NCBI GenBank assembly: GCA_035495855.1 | Contig: DATJFD010000083.1 | Coordinates: forward strand, 1 to 9,164 | Direction: 5' to 3' | Length of the DNA stretch: 9,164 nt | From: JAHFIW01 sp035495855 | GTDB lineage: Bacteria > Patescibacteriota > Patescibacteriia > SG8-24 | Shown: positions 1 to 5,287 of the stretch, in pieces | How the letters are laid out: each line of letters starts with the position of its first letter | Numbering within the stretch: the first letter of the stretch is position 1 | Made by a program: the position numbers and the translations under genes | Notes under the pieces: generated by a model | Database searches by the model: none | The model's input: the letters and a program-made list of their open reading frames with translations, nothing else | What the model was told of the DNA's origin: nothing

Positions 1-545
1 TTGTTCGACGCGGCCTTGATGGTTTCCTGCACCTTGGCGAAGGAGAAGTCGCACTGGTAGACGACCGACGCGCCGGTGAGGTCGGGGCGCTTGTTCCAGA
101 CCTTCAGCGTGTGCGTCTGCGGCGTCGTCGTCGCGCCGCCGGTGTCCTTCAGCATGAAGTACGACGTGCCGGTGGCGCCGTTCGCGAGCGACGGCAGCTG
201 CTGGTTCGCGTCGAGCGCGTTCGCGAGGTTCAATTTGCCCCCGGCGAAATTGCTGACCTGCGCCCAGAGCGTGCTCTGCGTCGAGCCGGTCGAGTTCGTG
301 ACGCGATAGCCGATGTAGCCGGCGTCGAGCACCGGGGTCACGCCGGTGTCGATATAAAAGACCGTCCCATGGCTCGGGACGACCGTGTAGCCGTTCTGCG
401 CGGCGGCGCCCGAGGAGCAGGTGACGGCCGAGGCGGGCGCGACCTGCAGCACGAACGACGCGACGGTAGCGAAAAAAGCCGCCGCGAGGATACCCGCGGC
501 GCTTCGGCGCGACGTTCCGTTCCTGTCCGCTGAGCGAGGGTTCAT
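1..545 (-). CDS. Secreted beta-rich surface protein, C-terminus cut by window edge
   Basis: The frame is open from an ATG at 545 to the left edge without a stop, giving 181 visible residues. The N-terminus is a typical signal peptide: a basic stretch (residues 8-14, containing RRS), a hydrophobic core at about 17-34 (AAGILAAAFFATVASFVL) and a likely signal peptidase I site APASA|V at residue 40. The mature part is rich in Thr, Ser, Gly, Asn and Val and reads like a beta-sandwich module (YIGYRVTNSTGSTQSTLWAQVSNF), similar in style to DUF11-type repeats of bacterial surface proteins; that family link is my inference. Cysteines at 43 and 165 could form a disulfide. An in-frame ATG at 578 would add 11 residues (MSKWILSRAFL). 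Neither start has a clear Shine-Dalgarno, and 545 gives the more usual signal-peptide length. It is transcribed alone from the promoter near 630. Function is unknown, but export is likely. Confidence 0.8.
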   Translation of the reverse strand, partial: MNPRSADRNGTSRRSAAGILAAAFFATVASFVLQVAPASAVTCSSGAAAQNGYTVVPSHGTVFYIDTGVTPVLDAGYIGYRVTNSTGSTQSTLWAQVSNFAGGKLNLANALDANQQLPSLANGATGTSYFMLKDTGGATTTPQTHTLKVWNKRPDLTGASVVYQCDFSFAKVQETIKAASN

Positions 546-607
546 GAGAAAGGCTCGGGACAGGATCCACTTGGACATAGTTGAAGAAAACTTCGCGCTG
601 GCGCGCC

Positions 608-622
608 GGCCAATTAATGGCC
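608..622. promoter_or_regulatory. Inverted repeat over the transcription start, operator candidate
   Basis: The minus strand reads GGCCATTAATTGGCC: perfect 5-base arms GGCCA/TGGCC around TTAAT. It begins three bases downstream of the -10 element and covers the predicted transcription start near 618, a usual place for a repressor operator. The dyad is seen in the sequence; a regulatory role is inference, and a 5-base dyad can arise by chance. Confidence 0.35.
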
Positions 623-633
623 TTATTTTAGCA
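614..633 (-). promoter_or_regulatory. Extended -10 promoter of the left-edge surface protein
   Basis: On the minus strand an extended -10 element TGCTAAAAT runs from 633 to 625, inside an AT-rich patch that stands out from the GC-rich surroundings. No good -35 lies at 16-18 bases (TATCTT at 653-648), which is compatible with extended -10 recognition. Transcription would begin near 618, leaving about 40 bases to the ATG at 578 or 73 bases to the ATG at 545. The 20 bases from 633 to 614 match the kinase operon promoter (3345 to 3326) at 17 positions. Confidence 0.6.
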
Positions 634-857
634 TATTTCGAGGTCAAAAGATATCCGCGCGATCCCGGATAATCCACAGGCGCCCAAGGCGCGCCTGACC
701 GGATGGAACAGCCCTTTATCGACGCGCCGCGGACCATCGCCTTATCTGCCGCATTGCCGCTCAGGACCGGCCTCGGAATGCGAAGGTTCGGAGCGTCGGC
801 GCCGAACGTCGGACCCCGCGACGGGGGCATCGAGCTTTTTTCGGCCGCGCCGCGAAC

Positions 858-890
858 AAAAAAAGGACCGAACAATCATTTTGTTCGGCC
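858..890 (-). terminator. Intrinsic terminator of the kinase/regulator/Cys4 operon
   Basis: On the minus strand GGCCGAACAA (890-881) pairs with TTGTTCGGTC (875-866) through 10 base pairs including one G-U, with a five-base loop AATGA, and is followed within one base by seven T (864-858). It lies 18 bases past the stop codon of the Cys4 protein gene, so it closes the three-gene operon and isolates the surface protein gene downstream. Confidence 0.9.
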
Positions 891-907
891 GTCGTCGCGT
901 ACGTTCG

Positions 908-1216
908 CTACCGTTTCGGCGCCTCGAGCTTCTTCTCGCAGGCCTCGCAGACGAGGATCACGTTGTCCGGCGTCATCCCCTTCTCCGAGGTCACGAGCCG
1001 CAGCCTGGCGCCCTGTTCGGTGACGAGCGTCCCGCAGGACGCGCAGAGCTTGTTCTGCCGCTCGAACGCGAGCATCCTCGCGCCATCGACCATCATCTCC
1101 TCGGAACGCTGCGCCTTTTCGGCGAAATAGCGCATCTCCTCGGGCGTCGGGTCGCGGCGCTTGCGGCCCGGGAGGCCTTCGGCCGCCGCGCCCAAGATGA
1201 AGTCGACGAGCCCCAT
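908..1216 (-). CDS. Small four-cysteine HNH-like (treble-clef) protein coupled to a two-component system
   Basis: This 102-residue soluble protein has an N-terminal charged helical part (residues 20-55, EEMRYFAEKAQRSEEMMVDGARMLAFERQ) and a C-terminal metal-site pattern C58-x2-C61 (LCASCG) then C90-x2-C93 (NVILVCEACEKK). The order CxxCG ... DNVxxxCxxCxxK resembles the zinc-binding frame of HNH endonucleases, but the protein contains no histidine at all, so the catalytic H and the H of HNH are missing. I therefore read it as a degenerate HNH or zinc-ribbon-like domain, probably binding DNA, RNA or protein rather than cutting nucleic acid; that is inference. Its ATG follows the response-regulator stop after one base (TGATATG), so the two should be translationally coupled. 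It is the last gene before the terminator at 858-890. No specific family is recognised. Confidence 0.8.
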   Translation of the reverse strand: MGLVDFILGAAAEGLPGRKRRDPTPEEMRYFAEKAQRSEEMMVDGARMLAFERQNKLCASCGTLVTEQGARLRLVTSEKGMTPDNVILVCEACEKKLEAPKR

Positions 1217-1217
1217 A

Positions 1218-1598
1218 TCACAGCAGCTTGACGACGCGCGCGACGACGTCGGCGATGGACATCTCCGACTTCACGAAATAATCATTGGCGCCGAGCGCCA
1301 TGGCCCGGGCCTTGTCCTCCGGCTGCGACAGCACGGAAAAGATGATCACGGGGACCTCGTGCGTGCGCCGGTCCGCGCGCAGATGGGACAGCACCTGGAA
1401 CCCGTCGGGTTCGGGGATGAACAGGTCGAGCAGTATCAGGTCCGGCGTCTTTCGTTCGACGGCGTCGAGCGCCCCGTTGCCGTCGGCGGCGACGGCCGCC
1501 TCAAGGCCGGTGCCCTCGAAGGCCACTTTCAGCGCGAGGCGCAACGATCCGTTGTCCTCCACGATCAGGATGCTCTTTTTTTTCTCGGTCCCGTTCAT
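1218..1598 (-). CDS. Single-domain response regulator (receiver only, CheY-like)
   Basis: A 126-residue receiver domain that takes a phosphoryl group from a histidine kinase. The expected residues are all present: acidic pair E14-D15 (LIVEDN), phospho-acceptor D58 (LILLDLFIPEPDG), switch Ser88 (VIIFSVL), aromatic Y107/F108 and Lys110 (YFVKS). The protein ends right after the last receiver helix, so there is no DNA-binding or enzymatic output domain. The start is the ATG at 1598, because it overlaps the kinase stop as ATGA, the classic coupled junction; a TTG-initiated form nine codons longer (from 1625) is possible but unlikely. The cognate kinase lies directly upstream and the Cys4 protein directly downstream, so output is presumably through protein-protein contact with an unknown partner, for which the Cys4 protein is an obvious candidate (inference). 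Confidence 0.95.
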   Translation of the reverse strand: MNGTEKKKSILIVEDNGSLRLALKVAFEGTGLEAAVAADGNGALDAVERKTPDLILLDLFIPEPDGFQVLSHLRADRRTHEVPVIIFSVLSQPEDKARAMALGANDYFVKSEMSIADVVARVVKLL

Positions 1599-3283
1599 AG
1601 ACGCGCCTGGGGAAACTCGGTCCAAAACGTGGTGCCGGCCCCCTCTTCGGAAATGAAACCTATCTTGCCGCCCATCCGTTCGACGAAGAGCTTCGAGAGA
1701 TGCAGGCCGAGCCCGAGGCCCTCTCCCTGCAGTTCGCGCACGTTCGACGCGCGGTAGAACCGCTCGAAGACGTGCTTCTGTTCCGCCGCAGGGATGCCGA
1801 TGCCGCGGTCGGTCACTTCGAGCCGGACCTTCCCGCGGGCCTCCCGCAGCCGCAGCGTCACGATACCTCGCGGCGGCGAGTATTTCAAAGCGTTGGTCAG
1901 CAGGTTCGCCACGATCTGCTTCATGAGGAGAGGATCGACCATCGCCGGCGGCAGTCCCTGCGGAAGATCGGCCTCGATGGCGACCTGCCGTTTCATGGCG
2001 ACGGCATGCGCCTCCCCGATCGCCGTACGCACGACGCCGGCAAGATCGGCCGGAACGACCGTGGCGCCGTCGCTGAGATTGCCTCTCTCCACTTCCACGA
2101 GCTCCTTCACGAGCCTGGCCAGCTGATCGGCCGACCGCTTCGCTTCCGCCGCCAGTTCCGTCTGCGCCGGCGTAAGGTCCTGCGGCTTCCCGCCGAGCAG
2201 CAGCTCAAGCAGCCAGCGAACGGACGTGATGGGCGTGCGCAGCTGGTGCGACGCGAGCGAAATGAACTCGTTGCGCAGCCTTTCCACGTCCTCCATCGCC
2301 TTCATGCGGCGAATGACCAGTTCCTTGAGGCCTTCGTACGCCAGGAGCGCGACGATGAGCGTGACCGCCAGCAGGCCGAGGATGTTGGACAGCAGCGTCC
2401 GCCAGAGCTGCGCGTACAGCAGGGAACGGTCGAAGCCCACGATGACGTAGGGCGAGGAGTCGGTCGCGGGATCGAGCTGCGCGTAGGCGTAGAGCCGCCG
2501 CACGCCGTCGAGCCCGGTCGAGGTGAAGGTCCCCTCGCGCTGGGCGCCGCCGAGGACGTTGCGGGCGATCGGCAGTTCAGCGATCGTCCGGCCGACCATG
2601 CCTTCGATCTCGGGATACCGCGCGATGACCGTGGCGTTGCGGTCGATCTCGGTAAGCACCGTGCCCGCGGGCACGTCGGCCGCGCGGAACACGTCATCGA
2701 CGGCCTGGAGATCGAGCGAAGCGTAGACGGCGCCGCTCAGGGCACCGTCCTCGTCATAGAAGGGATAGCCGAACGAGAACGACCTGACGCCCGTGACCCT
2801 GCCGACCTCGAAGTCGCCGGCGGAGAACCGCCGCGAGGACATGGTCCGTTTGAACCAGGCGAGGTCGGAGACGTTCGCGGGGTGCGTCAGAGGGACCGCG
2901 CTGCAGAAGACGTTGCCGTCGGCGGTCGCGGCGCCGATGTTGATGAAGTGCTCGCCGCTCCGCTGGAGGTCGGCGAATATGGCGGAACAGGCCTCGCCCT
3001 GCAGGCCCTCGACTTCGCGAAGGTGCGAACCCGCGATGAGCAGCGGCTGGATGTCCCGGACGAGCCCGGTCTGCGCCTCGATGACGATATGCGTGATGCG
3101 CGAGGCGTCGGCGTAGATGGCGCGCTGTTCCTCGAGGTACTGGGTGCGGATGTTGAGGATGATGAGCGCGTACAGCGGAAGGACGATGAGCAGCACCAGG
3201 CCCGCGACCCGGAGGCCGAAGCCGCCGGACCGCCGTGACGCGGCAGAGACCTTGGTATCGGGCGTTCGCGACGGCGCGGGCAT
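1595..3283 (-). CDS. Membrane sensor histidine kinase with extracytoplasmic dCache-like domain
   Basis: This 562-residue kinase has a first membrane helix at about 22-44 and an extracytoplasmic region at 46-290 that resembles a dCache/PAS-like sensor (FKRTMSSRRFSAGDFEVGRVTGVRSFSFGYPFYDEDGALSG). A second helix follows at about 297-317, then the cytoplasmic kinase core. H-box: SHQLRTP with phospho-His346; N-box: N460/N464 (QIVANLLTNALKYSP); G1: DRGIGIP 492-498; F-box: FERFYRA 506-512; G2: GEGLGLGL 520-527. It should be an active autokinase. No HAMP domain is obvious between the second helix and HisKA; a short helix (318-345) joins them. Its TGA overlaps the regulator ATG. The start at 3283 is the first in-frame ATG and has no Shine-Dalgarno. 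The ligand is unknown; dCache domains usually bind small molecules in the periplasm or exterior. Confidence 0.95.
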   Translation of the reverse strand: MPAPSRTPDTKVSAASRRSGGFGLRVAGLVLLIVLPLYALIILNIRTQYLEEQRAIYADASRITHIVIEAQTGLVRDIQPLLIAGSHLREVEGLQGEACSAIFADLQRSGEHFINIGAATADGNVFCSAVPLTHPANVSDLAWFKRTMSSRRFSAGDFEVGRVTGVRSFSFGYPFYDEDGALSGAVYASLDLQAVDDVFRAADVPAGTVLTEIDRNATVIARYPEIEGMVGRTIAELPIARNVLGGAQREGTFTSTGLDGVRRLYAYAQLDPATDSSPYVIVGFDRSLLYAQLWRTLLSNILGLLAVTLIVALLAYEGLKELVIRRMKAMEDVERLRNEFISLASHQLRTPITSVRWLLELLLGGKPQDLTPAQTELAAEAKRSADQLARLVKELVEVERGNLSDGATVVPADLAGVVRTAIGEAHAVAMKRQVAIEADLPQGLPPAMVDPLLMKQIVANLLTNALKYSPPRGIVTLRLREARGKVRLEVTDRGIGIPAAEQKHVFERFYRASNVRELQGEGLGLGLHLSKLFVERMGGKIGFISEEGAGTTFWTEFPQARL

Positions 3284-3336
3284 GCAGGGAACTTTCAGTG
3301 CGGAACCAAGCCCTCGGCCTGGCCTTTATTGTCCTA

Positions 3337-3365
3337 ATTTTAGCAAATTTTCTGGTCTTCCGCAA
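3337..3365 (-). promoter_or_regulatory. Promoter of the kinase/regulator/Cys4 operon
   Basis: On the minus strand: -35 TTGCGG (3365-3360), 17-base spacer ending in TGC, and -10 TAAAAT (3342-3337), i.e. an extended -10 TGCTAAAAT. Predicted start is near 3330, about 47 bases before the ATG at 3283. The -35 lies only two bases past the stop codon (3368-3370) of the upstream gene and no terminator intervenes, so read-through from that gene is also possible. Confidence 0.65.
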
Positions 3366-3367
3366 CG

Positions 3368-3976
3368 TTACCGGCGCGTCCCGGTCACTGCACCCGCGCG
3401 CTCGTCGGCCTCGATCTCCATGGGCATGGAGTCATGCAGGCCGCGGACATACTGCGTGCGGACATATTCGGTGATGCCGGCGGCGAGACCGCCGGCCGTC
3501 ACCGTCCTCCAGGCCGCCGCGTCGGCCTGGCGGAACCAGGTCTCGGCGAAGGCCTTCCTGCCGCCCCAGCGTTCGCATTGCTCCCCGTGCGTGAGCTCGT
3601 GCGCGAGCCAGTGGAGCTGGCCGGCCGAAAGGCTCCTCCCCTCCCGCAGCGCGGCGACGAGCTCGTCATTGCCGAAGTAGACCGTCTTGCAGTCCGACAC
3701 CGCGAGATTCTTCGGCAGGCGAGTCGTGAACGCGACGGACGCGGTCGAGATGTCGTCGGCGTACCGCGGCCGGAGTTCCGCCGCGAGAGACGCGGGAAGA
3801 CGGACGTACCCGCCGCCGACCCCGGACGCCAGCCAGGCCATGTAGACGCGATAAGAGGCGTACGGGAACGCGAACCACATGACGGCGGCGGCGACCGGCA
3901 GCGCGAAGAGCGCGGCCGCGATCACCGCCGCGCGGCGGGCCGTCTTCCCGGTTCGATGCTGACGCCAGGGACGCAT
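3368..3976 (-). CDS. Membrane-anchored HExxH metallopeptidase-like protein (DUF4157-like)
   Basis: This 202-residue protein has one N-terminal membrane helix (about 15-38, RRAAVIAAALFALPVAAAVMWFAFPY) after a basic tail, placing the rest outside the cytoplasm. The central motif HWLAHELTHGEQC contains HExxH (H126, E127, H130), and a later acidic stretch MEIEADERA (186-194) could give the third zinc ligand (E187 or D191). The arrangement, with HELTHxxQ followed some 55 residues later by ExEAD, resembles the DUF4157 (eCIS core) zinc-peptidase-like family; that assignment is from motif memory. Whether it is proteolytic is unknown. The ATG at 3976 follows a -10 element by six bases, so the mRNA is probably leaderless. 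It diverges from the GH57 gene and lies immediately upstream of the kinase operon, possibly read through into it. Confidence 0.85.
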   Translation of the reverse strand: MRPWRQHRTGKTARRAAVIAAALFALPVAAAVMWFAFPYASYRVYMAWLASGVGGGYVRLPASLAAELRPRYADDISTASVAFTTRLPKNLAVSDCKTVYFGNDELVAALREGRSLSAGQLHWLAHELTHGEQCERWGGRKAFAETWFRQADAAAWRTVTAGGLAAGITEYVRTQYVRGLHDSMPMEIEADERAGAVTGTRR

Positions 3977-3982
3977 GCCGTC

Positions 3983-3991
3983 ATTCTACCA
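3983..3991 (-). promoter_or_regulatory. Extended -10 of the HExxH protein gene, leaderless transcript
   Basis: The minus strand shows TGGTAGAAT (3991-3983), a good extended -10. Only GACGGC separates it from the ATG at 3976, so the predicted transcription start coincides with the start codon. The hexamer at the usual -35 distance (AAACGG, 4011-4006) is poor. The gene has no Shine-Dalgarno, as expected if leaderless. Confidence 0.55.
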
Positions 3992-4003
3992 GACCGGCTC
4001 CCC

Positions 4004-4017
4004 GCCCGTTTGCGGGC
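4004..4017. promoter_or_regulatory. Inverted repeat in the divergent promoter region
   Basis: GCCCG-TTTG-CGGGC is a perfect 5-base inverted repeat lying between the two divergent genes. It overlaps the proposed -35 of the GH57 promoter (4010-4015) and the -35 region of the HExxH gene promoter (4006-4011), so a protein bound here could affect both. GC-only arms in GC-rich DNA are weak evidence. Confidence 0.3.
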
Positions 4018-4038
4018 AGCGCGGCGCGGGACTACGCT
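4010..4038 (+). promoter_or_regulatory. Promoter of the GH57 gene
   Basis: -35 TTGCGG (4010-4015), 17-base spacer, -10 TACGCT (4033-4038), predicted start near 4045. The -35 hexamer is identical to that of the kinase operon. A start at 4045 would exclude the in-frame ATG at 4043 and leave a 25-base leader carrying the Shine-Dalgarno for the ATG at 4070. Confidence 0.5.
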
Positions 4039-4053
4039 GGTGATGGTTCATTC

Positions 4054-4062
4054 AAAAGGAGG
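4054..4062 (+). promoter_or_regulatory. Shine-Dalgarno that fixes the GH57 start
   Basis: AAAAGGAGG ends seven bases before the ATG at 4070. It is the only strong Shine-Dalgarno in the window and decides between this start and the in-frame ATG at 4043 or the long open frame further upstream. Confidence 0.85.
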
Positions 4063-4069
4063 TGGCGTC

Positions 4070-5215
4070 ATGGCCTCCCTCAAAACGGGTCTCCTGCTGC
4101 ACTTCTACCAGCCCTGGTGGCAATTCCCGGACGTGCTCGATCGCATCGTCGACGAGTGCTACCGGCCGATCTTCCGCTGGCTGGCGCGCCGGAAGCGGTT
4201 CTCTTTCAGCGCGAACGTCACCTGGTCGCTGCTCGAACAGCTGTCCGAGCGCCACGAAGACGTCGTCGCGCTCATCGGGGACGCGGCCGCGCGCGGTACC
4301 GTCGAACTGTTCGGCACCGCCGCGCACCATCCGATCATGCCCCTGTGCACGCCTGACGAGATGCATCGCCAGATCGTCCGCGACCGCAAGGGCAAGCTCT
4401 CGCTCGGCCTGCCGCCGAGCACCTGCGGGGGGTTCTATCTCCCGGAGTACGCCTGGAGCGACGCCGTCGCGGGTCCGCTCGCGGACGCCGGCTGCTCGTT
4501 CACGGTGGCGGACGACGCCATGTTCGCGGCGCAGCATTCCGGCGCGCCGTTCGATACGGTCCCGATGGTCGGCCGGCTGGCGGTCTTCCTGCGCTCGCGG
4601 TCCTGGGGCAACGCCTTGTCCCAGGGCCGCTGGGACTTCGACCGCTTCAACGCGGAGTTCTCCGCCGCGGTCCCGCGATGGTTCGGCGGAAGGACCGGGT
4701 ACGTGGCGCTCGCCACGGACGCCGAGACCTTCGGCCATCACCACAAAGGACTGTTCGAGCGGCTGCTCAAGCCGATGGTCGAGCAGTGGGAACGCGACGG
4801 CTCGCACGTCGAGCTGCTCCCCTTCCACGAGCTCCTGCGCACGTTCGGTCCGGGCTCGCGGGAGACCACTGTGCCGCCTGGCTCCTGGTCCACCGAAGCC
4901 TACGACTTCGTGGCCGGCGACCATTTCCCGCTGTGGGATTCGCCGGCGAACATCTACCATCGCGCGCTATGGAAGCTGGTCGACGTGGCCAGGAGCCACG
5001 GCGGCGATCCCGCGGCCGCGGAGGACGTCCTCAAGGCGCTCTCCAGCTGCTGCTGGTGGCAGGTGTCCGGACGGCCATGCTTCAATCCCCCGCTCATGAT
5101 GTTCGGCGCCCGCAAGGCCCTCGAGATCATCGAACGCGTCGGCAGCGACGACGAACGCCGCGCGGGCCGCGAAGCCTACGCCGCGCTCGTCCGCCTGCCC
5201 GGCATCAACGCTTGA
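4070..5215 (+). CDS. Glycoside hydrolase family 57-type enzyme
   Basis: This 381-residue cytoplasmic protein has no signal peptide. GH57 enzymes act on alpha-glucans (amylase, 4-alpha-glucanotransferase, branching) with a retaining mechanism. Motifs in order: LLLHFYQPWW (8-17, counterpart of HQP), GTVELFGTAAHHPIMPL (76-92), GFYLPEYAW (121-129) with E126 as candidate nucleophile, LATDAETFGHHHKG (214-227) with D217 as candidate general acid, and SPANIYHRALWKLVDVA (291-307). All catalytic positions look intact, so it should be active; the exact substrate cannot be told. At 381 residues it is short for the family and has little beyond the catalytic barrel. The C-terminal third has a Trp/Cys-rich motif (SSCCWWQVSGRPCFNPPLMMFGA). 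The strong Shine-Dalgarno decides the start. It is monocistronic, with its own promoter and terminator. Confidence 0.9.
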   Translation: MASLKTGLLLHFYQPWWQFPDVLDRIVDECYRPIFRWLARRKRFSFSANVTWSLLEQLSERHEDVVALIGDAAARGTVELFGTAAHHPIMPLCTPDEMHRQIVRDRKGKLSLGLPPSTCGGFYLPEYAWSDAVAGPLADAGCSFTVADDAMFAAQHSGAPFDTVPMVGRLAVFLRSRSWGNALSQGRWDFDRFNAEFSAAVPRWFGGRTGYVALATDAETFGHHHKGLFERLLKPMVEQWERDGSHVELLPFHELLRTFGPGSRETTVPPGSWSTEAYDFVAGDHFPLWDSPANIYHRALWKLVDVARSHGGDPAAAEDVLKALSSCCWWQVSGRPCFNPPLMMFGARKALEIIERVGSDDERRAGREAYAALVRLPGINA

Positions 5216-5220
5216 GACGC

Positions 5221-5247
5221 AAGCCCCCTCACGAGGGGGCTTTTTTT
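5221..5247 (+). terminator. Intrinsic terminator of the GH57 gene
   Basis: AAGCCCCCT (5221-5229) pairs perfectly with AGGGGGCTT (5234-5242) over a four-base loop CACG. The T run spans 5241-5247. It starts five bases after the stop codon. Confidence 0.95.
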
Positions 5248-5262
5248 GGCCCGCCGTTTCCA

Positions 5263-5271
5263 TGCTATGCT
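5263..5271 (+). promoter_or_regulatory. Extended -10 promoter of the lipoprotein gene
   Basis: TGCTATGCT (5263-5271) is an extended -10 with TATGCT as the hexamer, predicted start near 5278 and only about ten bases of leader before the ATG at 5288. The -35 position falls in the T run of the preceding terminator (TTTTTG, 5243-5248), so terminator and promoter are directly abutted. Confidence 0.5.
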
Positions 5272-5287
5272 GAGGACGTCATTCATC

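Larger units (their letters stand above)
546..907. other. 362-base intergenic region
   Basis: This gap separates the stop of the Cys4 protein gene (908) from the start of the surface protein gene (545), both on the minus strand. It holds the terminator at 858-890 and the promoter and dyad at 608-633. In between, 660-857 contains a loose 6-base inverted repeat (GTTCGG at 786-791, CCGAAC at 802-807), and I see no convincing gene, RNA or further promoter there. The short frames crossing it have no ribosome site or recognisable protein. Confidence 0.6.

Noticed and set aside
814..841. Hairpin CCCCG-CGA-CGGGG followed by six T on the plus strand, as a terminator
   Set aside because: Nine bases separate the stem (ends 826) from the T run (836-841), and no plus-strand gene ends there.
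908..1216. Active HNH endonuclease
   Set aside because: The protein has the four zinc cysteines but no histidine, so the catalytic residues are absent.
1599..1625. Nine-residue N-terminal extension of the response regulator
   Set aside because: The ATG at 1598 overlaps the kinase stop as ATGA and starts right before the first receiver strand.
1700..3238. 512-codon open frame on the plus strand opposite the kinase gene
   Set aside because: It is rich in Arg, Asp, Glu and Gly without folded-protein patterning and mirrors a clear histidine kinase; long antisense frames are expected in GC-rich DNA.
3434..4069. 212-codon in-frame upstream extension of the GH57 gene
   Set aside because: It lies opposite the HExxH gene, has low-complexity Arg/Gly/Pro composition, and the strong Shine-Dalgarno at 4054-4062 fixes the start at 4070.
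4052..4960. 302-codon minus-strand frame opposite the GH57 gene
   Set aside because: Shadow of a gene with intact catalytic motifs; no ribosome site, no recognisable protein.
5246..5287. TTG at 5246 as the start of the lipoprotein
   Set aside because: It lies in the terminator T run and upstream of the -10 element; ATG 5288 gives a normal lipoprotein signal.
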